Source: Turritopsis dohrnii
Lineage: Eukaryota > Cnidaria > Hydrozoa > Anthoathecata > Oceaniidae
DNA: 64,000 nt
Assembly (NCBI GenBank): GCA_027922465.2
Contig: BQMF02000026.1
Span: 558,001 to 622,000 of the forward strand
Direction: 5' to 3'
Shown: in pieces, positions 12,568 to 23,300 of the stretch
How the letters are laid out: every line of letters starts with the position of its first letter
How positions within the stretch are numbered: position 1 is the stretch's first letter
Made by a program: the position numbers and the translations under genes
Notes under the pieces: generated by a model
Seen by the model: only the letters and a program-made list of their open reading frames with translations
Database searches by the model: none
Told to the model about the DNA's origin: nothing

Positions 12568-13347
12568 ATTCTATTTTTAATTTCAATAGAACTTTGAAAA
12601 TTTTGTTGTTCATATTTCGTGTTTGATTTTCGTGACTTTTTTCTAGGGTCTATGAAATTGTTTTCATTCCTGAGTAGGAAGTGCTCTCATATAAACAGCC
12701 CAATGAAATTAATAGCTTCTACTATTGTCTAATTAAGATAAGCTTCAGCCGCAAACCAACATTTTCTTTTGTCTAGACTTAAAACTTCATGATCAGCCGT
12801 CTGTTTCTTATGAATGCATATATATATATATATACGTCAGAAAGTAAGAAAATGTGAAACAACCCACAGGCTTTGTGTATCGAAACAGATTTTTAGTTTG
12901 TATCAGCGAGTGAATTTACATCGTTATCTTGGAACACTTCAAACGTTGAACGTTGTATGTTATTACTTTTGTTTGGCGCTTGTTGTTTGCTGACTTAGCT
13001 GGATGAACATTTTCTGATAATTCTTTGAGAATCCTGGTATTAGCGGTAAGAAAAGAAATAACGATTGCTTATATTTTCAAGAATATGTTCAACTTATTCT
13101 TTTAGGTTCAATCTTCACCGGTAGTATTCACGATTTGTATTCAAGTGTCAAACAAGATTCGTGTTTTTTTGCATCATTAAAACTTCTTTGAAGGTCAAGT
13201 GGCACAGCGATAAGACTGTAATATCCTTCATTCAGTTCTTCAACGACCATAATAAACTTTGGTTTATTTGGACACACTTCACAAGTATCAAGTTTCTTGT
13301 TTCTTTATATCTCGCAAAAGCAAACCTAGTTGGAGAAGTTAAGCAAT

Positions 13348-14927
13348 ATGGCGTTTCTGCAAACAATCACAAGTGACAAGTGTCGAGCAGAACAATTAAA
13401 ATGTGCTTGGAAATCTTTGAGTTACGATTTGCTTTACCAACAACAGCAATCCAATACGTCACTGAATCAGAATATGAGCACTCCACCTGTATCGCCTGAT
13501 TCCATCACCTGTCTAACCAAGCCATCATTGGACATGGGCTCTGTCACACGAGTAAATAACAACCAGTCTATGATCACGAATATTGCATTCTTACCCCCCA
13601 GTTCCCGACTGGCTCTTTCTGATTGGTTTACGCATGGGAAACGATTTTCAAAGAATTCGACAAGTACTGCATGTACAGACCGCTGTGATTGTTGTCCTTC
13701 GTCAACCGTGCCTCCAGCTCTCCTGCCAATAAATCCAAAATCTTTTGAAACGACCACTTACCCCGAATACCTTCCGCGTGTAGAAAGTGAACCTCAAGTC
13801 TCAAGTCTCGTTGGTTCACATAAGAGAAGAGCGGAGGACGATGTTTGGTGTAGCTACGTGGGTAAAAAGAGGAAACGTTTTCACGATGAACATGTTGCGT
13901 GTCAAGTGCAGGGCTTCCTGAGCTTACCTGGATGCAGAGAACCAAGGTAAATATTCGGAGCGTTGTGTTGACAAGTATGTGAAATCTATGGGCTATGAAA
14001 TCTATGATACAGTGTTTTTGATTTCAGACAGCTTGAATGTTCGTGTCAGGTCTGCTTGTTCGAGTTAATGACGTCATTTTTGTTAACCTATTACTATCTC
14101 AATTATTTTGTAATTGTTTGGAATTTAGTGATCACGAACAGCCACACATGAATTTTTATATGCTGTTCATCTTAACACAAGTTCTGTGGCGTTTATTCCA
14201 GGTACAATGTTACTGTCGATGAATTGAAACGTCGTGTAAACCAACCCGAATGTTTGACCAAAGTCGATATGATTTCATACGTTCGATTGGCCAAAAACTC
14301 TGCCCGCTCGCTGCTCGAAAAACACCAAATCAAGACGAACCAACACAATCAACGTTCAGAACATACCGTGCTTTCCAAAATGTGCGAGGCTGAAGCTCAA
14401 GTGCTAGCGAAAGGCATCTACGAACTGAATTACAAATATTTTCCTGGCAGCTGGTTTGCCAGGAAGTCATGTGAAGAAATCACGAAAAATGATACAAGTA
14501 AGCATCAACTACACGAAGCATTGTTATGTCGGCTGAAAGAGGACGAAATTACCAAGTAAGCAATATCTTTTGTCAACCATCATGTTGGAGTGTCTTTAAC
14601 GTCTAACCCTGTGTAATAATGACGTCACCGTAATCATTATGACGTCATTTTAATTTATTTGATAGATTGATCTCGTATTTCTCTATAGCAATATTTAAAT
14701 AAGATGGGATTACTTCCATCCAATGAACGATGAAATGTTATTCTTTCAGATGCGTCCTTCTCGATATTTATCTTGGACTAGAGAAACGAAAGGAAGATGA
14801 GGAGATGTACGTCTTCGATCAGATGTCGCATGGCTTCGGTGTAACCAACTTGCAAAACCATATCCTGTTTCTTTTGAGCTATATTGAAGAAGAGTTGCGA
14901 ATTGTGAAAAGAAACTGTAAATTGTAA
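13348..14927 (+). CDS. AP-2-like transcription factor (TFAP2 family, divergent)
   Basis: Three exons join in frame: 13348-13946, 14202-14555 and 14750-14927 (377 codons with stop). All introns are GT/AG. The start is the first ATG of the open frame (MAFLQTITSDKC). Residues 1-199 are low-complexity and polar, with TPPVSP and a basic cluster GKKRKRF that could be a nuclear signal. From Y201 the conserved AP-2 domain starts: YNVTVDELKRRVNQPECL matches the family YxVTVxExxRRxxxPECL. The helix-span-helix end is recognised by DQMSHGFG (family NLISHGFG) and LQNHILFLLSYIEEEL. AP-2 proteins dimerise and bind GC-rich sites in developmental genes. The basic DNA-contact stretch (KNSARSLLEKHQIKTNQHNQ) is unlike the usual KNGGRSLREKL...GRRK, so target preference may differ. 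Further 5' exons cannot be excluded. Confidence 0.85.
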
Positions 14928-16284
14928 CTCAACATGAGGTTTTGATTGGCGTAGGAAATTCTTATTCATTCACTATTTACTGTGTTACGTTGTACATTAA
15001 TTATGAAAATTAACGCTATTATACTTTCGTTGAAGATTAAGGTATCCTTAAAAACCAAACAACCATCCTTCACAAAAATCATTCGATAGTTTCTCCCTCC
15101 CCTTAACTCAATGTCTTGACCAAAGTATCTACCATGTGTGGAAGCCATATGCAACATTTAATTTTGGAGGAAAGACTATTAGAGTATCGTGATAAGAAAA
15201 AATGAGCAAGTAATTCCCGCTAAAACATTGTCGATACACAAGAAGAGGTTTCTTCTGTTCTCAAGAGCAGAAAGAATCAATTTATTCTTAATCAGTAACA
15301 TGAGAAATCTTAAAAGATGGATACTCCGAGTAAATATTGACCCGGTTTGTTATGGTTGTATTCCAACAAAATTTTACTGAAGGGAAGATTCTTTAATCAG
15401 CGCGTGATGTTTGCTATACATCATCTAAACGTCGGATCGAGAGGGCAGTCTCAACTTGTGGAGAAGCGCATTAACATAATTATGAATTTAATCGAAATTT
15501 CCAATGGGATTATCTGAACGTTTTTTTAAATTGCTAACACTCTCCTACACAAAAAGGTTCCTTTCCACAAATAATTGTGGACTATATTATCCTTATCTGA
15601 AGGGAAATACGTGTTTTCATTATTCGGTATCCAGGCAAAACAACCTTCTCACCAACCCCATTATGAAACACGCAAGTGTTCCGCAGGAAGATCGTATAGG
15701 AGGTCTGGATATGATAATGGTGTTGACAATCATCAGGAAATTCGAAAACACCAGACATATAAACAAAGCCAATATATTTGATGGCACCTTCCCATATCAT
15801 CATGACGTAATATGTTTAAAATACAAAATATGGTAACGAATATATATATTTTTTTCTAAAAACTAGTTACATTCTGCAAAAAATAATTTTCAAGGCAAGT
15901 GTGATGGAATACAACACACCAACATCCAGCACACTTCAACACACCAACATCCAGCACACTTGTTATCTGTCAGTTACAACATATTTCTATGGTTACAAGT
16001 CTAAAATGGTGGTGGGAGATACACAACTTCAATTTTAATTCAATAAATTATTGTATATTCATAGATTTATTTTACAGATTAAAAATCTTAGTTTCGAGAT
16101 AAAAAATTTAAATATATAATTTTTGTAAAAATATGTTGCTGCTGTTAAAAACATTGTCGACCCAAGCAAAAAGACTGTATGGTCTTATAACCGTCGAATG
16201 TTCCCGAGCGTTCCGGAAGAGTTGGTTTTTTTGTGAAACGGAAAATACCAATATGGTCTTTTCTTGATATTTAACAATCTTTAT
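14928..16284. repeat. Non-coding stretch with a 25-27 bp tandem duplication (15911-15961)
   Basis: The unit CAACACACCAACATCCAGCA plus CACTT is present twice near 15911-15961. The stretch also includes an open frame (15632-15781, + strand) with polar composition that I could not support as an exon. No RNA gene was recognised. Confidence 0.6.
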
Positions 16285-16772
16285 TCAGTCTTTATACCTA
16301 AAACAAATTTTAAGACCAGTGTTCAATTTTGGTATGATCGAAAGTAGAGTAAAAGTCATTACGAAATAGCAAGCCACCGCAACCACACTAAAAATGTTAT
16401 AGTCTAAACCACAGCAACATAACCTGCATAACAGAGGACGAGCGGTTGTATTAACATTTTTGTGATCGAAGAAGTTATTTTCTAAGACCGTGAAATGAAA
16501 TAAAATTGAGCTTTCCTTTTTAGCCTCGCTACCAGCCGCAGGCCCTTTAACAAAAAACATGGCGATGTTTGCAATAATCAAAATAATCATGTAGGTCTCG
16601 ATAATAAACTCGAAATTCAAGTCATTTTTATGGAAATCTTAGAAACAATGTGTATATCGAGATCGGTCATAAAACTTTTCCAGTCCAAGGTGGGTATTTA
16701 GTGGTTGCGAAATGTTTTGTTTCTTGAAACAATACCGCTGACTAAAAATGTGTCGCGGGAACTTCTTTTCAT
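16285..16772 (-). CDS. Possible small two-helix membrane protein
   Basis: Predicted as two exons on the minus strand: 16772-16736 (MKRSSRDTFLVS) and 16637-16285, giving 129 residues with in-frame GT/AG splicing. The second exon has two hydrophobic segments, around MIILIIANIAMFFV and FSVVAVACYFVMTFTLLSII. Between them lies a loop with a cysteine cluster (LLCRLCCCGL), a possible palmitoylation or metal site. It lies 135 bases downstream of the PCSK7-like stop on the same strand. It could instead be an alternative last exon of that gene, but the phase does not fit the donor-like CAGTAAGT at the PCSK7 stop. Family unknown. Confidence 0.4.
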
Positions 16773-16906
16773 TTTCACTGACGAAAATATTTCAGAACGT
16801 TTTAAAAAAACATACCGCAAGTTCTCACATACATTATAAAATGTGACGCAATTCATTTTTTCATCTGCTTTCTTCTGGATTTCAAAATTGGAAAATCTTG
16901 CATAAC

Positions 16907-19900
16907 TTACTGTTTTGGTTTCTTTAGAATCCCTCGAAGTTTTTTGACTTTTTTCTTTTTAGGGGGAACTTCTGCAAATACATCAAGTGAACCGAGCCCT
17001 TCACTGCCCATTATTTCCTGCAAAATGAAAATTGACAAACATATCATCCAAATATCGATAACATCATGTGACCTTATTTGACACTAAGTTGACACTTGTT
17101 TCAACCATCCTGGTAATCCTTTTAACCAAGATCTTTGATGTGATCTTGATGCGTATAGATTCCTTTACGACACACCTTTCTTTTTCAAACTAATATCCAA
17201 CGCTGCACCTTACATGGCCAGTTCGCGAAATTCACGTGAATTACGAAGAAAGACATGAATAAACACATGTTTCTGATAATATTTTACGTTTTCACTATGA
17301 CGACTATATCGAATGAGCATCATTGATCTGCAAACATGATTCAGCTTTGTGGCTGCTAATTCATAAGCAACCAACTTATGGAAATGAGTAACTTAAGCCT
17401 TAGTTTAGTTCATTCTTAAATCTGAAATTTTTTAAAAAAGGCTCATACCTTTAAATCTTTTTCCAAAGAATTCATCTGATCCATTTGTTTCATTTGTAGC
17501 AGTAAGCTTTGTTCCAAAGCATACTGCAATCTTTTCTCAAATTCCTGCACACGTGTTATTTCGTCAGGCGTTTCGATTAACGTATCCTTCGTTAATTCTT
17601 CCAAACTATCAGCTTCTGCTATAGACAAACTTGTAAATGTTGGAGTCATTGGTCTTGATGACCCATGTTCTATCATATTGCTATAATAAGAAACATGAAA
17701 ATGACAGAGAGGAGTTTAAATAAATGGACAAAACTGTACGTGGTATGTTTTCGTACCTCAACCTTTCTTCGTCGTCTTTCGCTAACTTCCCAGGAAAGAA
17801 AGAATCGAAACTATCCGGTGTTGTGACTTCTACAGTGCTCTCATTCATATCTCCTTCAGCAACAGTTTTGTCCTCGTGATCACACAACGTTTCCAAGATG
17901 AAGTAAACGGCAACCAAGAAAAAGAAACCGCTTAGCAACAACACAATCTGAACAAAACAAGACAATTTGTAAACATTTCAAGACCAACAAATGAAGAATA
18001 CACAGGACGATTAGTTCGTCTACCTTTAACATACGAGCTGAAAAGACTTCTCTTCTTGGCGTTGGAGAAGGTGGAGGCGGGCATGGTGGGCCAGGATGTT
18101 TCAAGTATCGACCTGTTATTGCTTTTTTGACCAACCTGAAACAAATAAAAAAACGCTTTTACAATATTTTATTTACGATAATCAAAAGTGGGTTTGCATT
18201 TCTCGTTATAATTACCTCTTTCGAGCTAATATATCAGATTCAGTTAAAGACGACCCATAGAAAGAAATTCTCCATGATTTCAAAAGGCCAGCAGTCTTCT
18301 TGTGCTCAGTAGCGGTATCTATGAAGACGACTCTCCACCGTCCTTGTGGTTTCTCACCCCAACATCGGACCGTTGAAAATGTCCAATCTGTAAACCCCTC
18401 AGAAGACCTGTAAAATATATTGCAATCTATGTTCAACTCCTCATCAGCCTTCTTCTGCACAGAGATTGATTTTATCCTTAATCAGGAGTGTTACGTTGCA
18501 TTTAATACTTACAAGAAACATTATTATTTACAGACCAGATCCACTCGTGGACAAGCAAACAATGCTTTTCATTTGTAACAGCAACAAAATTTTACATATT
18601 CTTGTTTTGCTTGGTTATTTTCATTTTCAAGGTTCAATATTTTTCAACAAATACGTGAATATTATTACACAATGGCAGCCCTCTGAATTAGGAAAAAAGA
18701 CTGACAGCGAAAAAACGCCGTCGTATTTGAAAATTGCGACGGCAGATCATTACGACGGCAAAAAAATTTGATTGGTTTATTCCAGTAAAAATATTGGTGT
18801 AGAATAATAGCTAACAAAACAGAAACTAAATTATAAATCAATAGTGTTATCTGGAACAAGTTACAAGATTTAAAATTGTAAACCACAGGGGATTTGCTGT
18901 GAACTTGTCCTGTTAATCATTTGATTATTATATATTTCCCCGTAGGGCGAAATATATGTTAAAACCGGCATTTCCTTCTCCTCCTTCTCCTTTTCGTTCA
19001 CTTTTATAGTCGCAGTTCAGTATTGAACTCTGCCCTAGCTAAGGTAGATAAGATTAGAGGCTAGTCTTCAGTAAAGTGGTACGCCATCTTTTCAGTCAGT
19101 GGTGTCAGTGCAGATGGGATTTTGAAGATGTTTTCTAGCTTTAATGATTCAATAGATGAAACGTTAAGTGATGGAAATAAATCGTTTTATTTCTTAAAAA
19201 GTTGTAAAAGCTATTGAATGAACGTGTAAAAAACAAACAAACAAAAAAACCAACATTGGTATGTTTTGTTTTTGTGTTGATAAATGTGTTATGATGATGA
19301 TATTGGTAATTAAATGCTTGGAACAAAAAACCATTGAAGCTTTGATTCCAGTCCAAAGGTGAAAATTCATTCTCAATAACCAAGCTGAAGATTTATTTAG
19401 TATGATCCTGATGTAATGTATATATAGCCCAACTGAACCTGGAAAGCACAATGATGTACAGCATGATGGAATCCCTTTTCACGTGGAGATCAACCACCAG
19501 TTCAACCAGTTACGTTAATTCAAAAACAGCAAGTAAATATGTGATGTCGTATATACAATATAAAGTTCAGAAAACCATTTGCGTATATATTTTAATACAC
19601 ATTGGATTGAGACACATAATAACTTGAGAGAATCTGATGGAGAGCGTACTTGGAAAGTTGTTTAATCCAACAACAGAAACATAGTTTATTATGGATGAAG
19701 TTTATGGTCATGTATACTGTTTTGATGCTTATCATATTTTATTTTCAAAATGTAATATATATATAATATAATATACGGAAACTCGTCTATATACTGACAA
19801 TTTTTCTTACGAACAACAAACGTAAATCAAAACACGATAATCCAACATGATAGACAGTCTGTAAATTAAATCAAGTCAGAACGCAAACTTCTGTTTTCAG

Positions 19901-20307
19901 CTATGTAGTGGTTTGGTTATGGATGTGTATTTTCACTATGAAAATCTGTTGTTCGTTTCCATTTTGGATTTATGAAGGTCATTTTTATCACATAATAAAC
20001 AATGAACAATCCACCCCTTTCACGTCTAGTCAGCAAAGTGGGCTCACACGACCTAATCTTAATCATTTTGTCATCGTTTTATATACATTTTAAATATTAG
20101 ATTTTATACTTCTGAATATATATATATGAATAATTTATATTGTATTTACAACTTTATAATTTATATGTTATTATTAATGATATTTAATATTTTCATTTAC
20201 TAATCTGAATAGCTTTTACTTTTTAGTTAGTTTATTTTAAAGTAGGTCCACATCAGTGCTATTTCACTGCCTATTGTATATATACGACCTTCTATACCAA
20301 ATAAACA

Positions 20308-20341
<34 letters not shown>

Positions 20342-23300
20342 GTGAACACATTTTTTTGAACAGAGATGTTTATTCTCTCTGATACTTGAATTTGGTTTTA
20401 TAAATTGTTATTTTAACCCCATCTCTTTTTTGAAAATAACTCTTCGGTCCTAATTTGAAATGCCACGTATATTTGTGTTAGTAAAAATTTTGATTGCTTA
20501 TGATTATTAGTTTATTTGCTTATGATGTTTATATACCCCAAGGTATTTTACTATAATGTTTATACATAATAATAAACAGAATTACGAGAAGTTTCATTAT
20601 TGAGAATTTTATTTACATTTTATTTACAATTCCACTGTAGCTATTAAGATTAGGTTTAACAATATTTTTTTCTTTTGTATAGTATATAAACCACCTGTAT
20701 ACGAATTTGATAATATGTTGTAAGATTTTATCTGAGTTACAAAAAACAAGTGTTATATGTTTACGGTATAAAGGATGCAAAGCTTCTGCAACAATAAAGA
20801 TCATACATTTTGTTATGATGAAATTATTTTACACATTGATGATGTAATGCAGTTGTTTAATGGGAAATAGTTGTCACATTTAGGTCATATAACTTTTAGC
20901 TAAGTGCCCATATAGTAACCTCTCACTTTTTAACTCTTTAGCAAAAATTATATAATAAACCTTATCATTTGACCATGAACATCTTCATTTATTAAATTCA
21001 ATTCCACCCTGATTAGTAAGGACAACATTTTTATCTGTGTATCAGGTGGATGGTAGTTATAGTGTAATTGTTTTATCAAATATTTTTCTCATGGTTATCA
21101 ATTTACACACAATAATTGGCAAAAATTTTGCAACTTTGGGGAAATATATAGTCGCATTTTTGCGAATCTTGTTCATAGTTCAAAAACAACGAACCTACGC
21201 ATTAACGTTTCTTTACTAATTTCACGGCAAGCGAAAAGAAAAATTACAAAATCTGTATTGAAATCAAAACCAAAACTGACTTGAATAGAATCAAGAAAAA
21301 AAATCATCCAAAAGAAAAACCACTGACTTTATAATACTTTATAATGAACATTCCTGCGTAAAGGCTTTCTACTTGGCAGTGAGTATCCTTATAAATCGAT
21401 GACGTGACGTATAAACAAATGTTCTATAGAAAGAAAATTCTTGAGAATAAACGGGAGATGTCAGGGGAATTCCCAGGATTAGCCCTGACATATTCAATAT
21501 TTATATTCAAAAAACATTGCCGGCAAAATTTTGCCGTCGTAATTTTTATTTACGGCAGCTTCACAACGGCAAAAGCTGAATGTCGTCGTAAATTCAGAGG
21601 GCTGCAAGGGAATCTCTATAAAAAGGACATCACACACTCAAACAAAAGGTTTTGCAATATAGAGGCTGTTTACGAGTTTGACCAGTTCCATTCATAGACT
21701 CGCCGTATACGTCATGATGTAACTACCGTAAAGAGATCCATTGTATTAATTGGCAGATGAAGGAAATATCAATTTGATTTAGAACCTGAAATTATTTCAA
21801 CAAAATAAAAATTTTTCACCTAATTTCAATCTACGAAACTTTTTTTCTTACTTGTCATATTTTCTTGGACTGGCCAACTTTGAAATGGTACCAGAAGGTG
21901 ATATGATGCGAACAACCAAGGACCCTCTGGATGGGTGTTTGATTGTCACCTGCAAAAGATAAAAATATTTGAATGACTTTCTTCATTCATTCATTCATTC
22001 ATTCATTCATCCTTCTATTATAGGTTTACTTGAAACAAAATATCAACTCACAGTTATTGTGACATGCTCTAAGGAAACAACGTGTTCCGCCATTGCTCCT
22101 TTCACTATATTGAAAAACAACAAGATTGTCACATGTTTCTTATCTTCAACAGTTAATTAAAATCATCTCATTTCACATACCAAATAACACTTTAGTGAGA
22201 TTAGTTCCAGGTAAATTTGGTATTCTGTCTTTAGTTTTCATAATAGTACTGCTCCATGATGTCATATAAGGTACACTTGGCCAAATCTATGAAAAAGATG
22301 GATCATGAAAGACCAAACACTTTTATAATATTACAGAGTTTTTGATGAAACCATGATTGGTTTGATTCTATACTTTAGAAGTAGTTACAAGTCGCCAAGA
22401 ATCTAGCAATCCAAATCCATGTTTGTGGCTGTGAGCAAACCCAGCTCCATTAACCTGCCATTCATCAGGATCAATATCAACACGGACAGATGTATAAACA
22501 ATTAAATGTTGAACATCACGCCATGTTAAACATGAACGAGCTTCTAACATCAACGCAATGACACCAGCTGCCAATGGAGCTGCAGCACTGGTACCAGTAT
22601 GACGATCTGTGCATCCAGTTCCAGAGCCTAATCGCCAGTCTGTGGTAACCTGAAAGTTTAACGAAAAGGAACCTAAACTTGGTCTGTCATGATATAAATA
22701 AATCTATCAGACACAAGAAATAAGAAGCACATAACAATTAACAAATTTTATAAAACACTTACAATATTTCGTTGGTGACCCTGCCCACTACTGTATGTAA
22801 CAGCCAACATGGCTGCACATTGCTCAGCATAATAGGGCATTTGTCCAAGCTCATCTACAGCTCCAATAGTTACAGTAAATATTGAATTTGCGTAACCATC
22901 AAAGTTGCAGTTATCTTTGAAATGGCCGCCATTTCCCGAGGCCACAACAAAAATACTGCCATATCCCCTTCTTCCTGTCATCACACCTCGGGCTAATGCA
23001 GACTTAAACACAATATACATGAAAACCATGTTTATTCCAATAACTGGTAAGATATTTCAGTTGTTGACTTAATGGACTCACCTGGGCTAGCTGATGAGGT
23101 CCATCAACAGTTCTACCATTATCATCAGGTCCCCAACTGCAACTGTACACGTCATTCACATCAGATTTAGTATTAAATGCCATTGCTTCTAAGCTATCTG
23201 TCATTGGTCCATCAAGTATGCGAATTCCCGAGACCTGAGCTCCAAATGCTACTCCCACTGCACAATATTCGTTTGCTACTGCAGCAATTTCTCCAGCACA

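Noticed and set aside
15504..15836. Overlapping ORFs after the AP-2 gene, including polar YRRSGYDNG frame
   Set aside because: Could be a terminal exon (acceptor-like CCAG at 15634), but no upstream partner or known domain; not strong enough to list as a gene.
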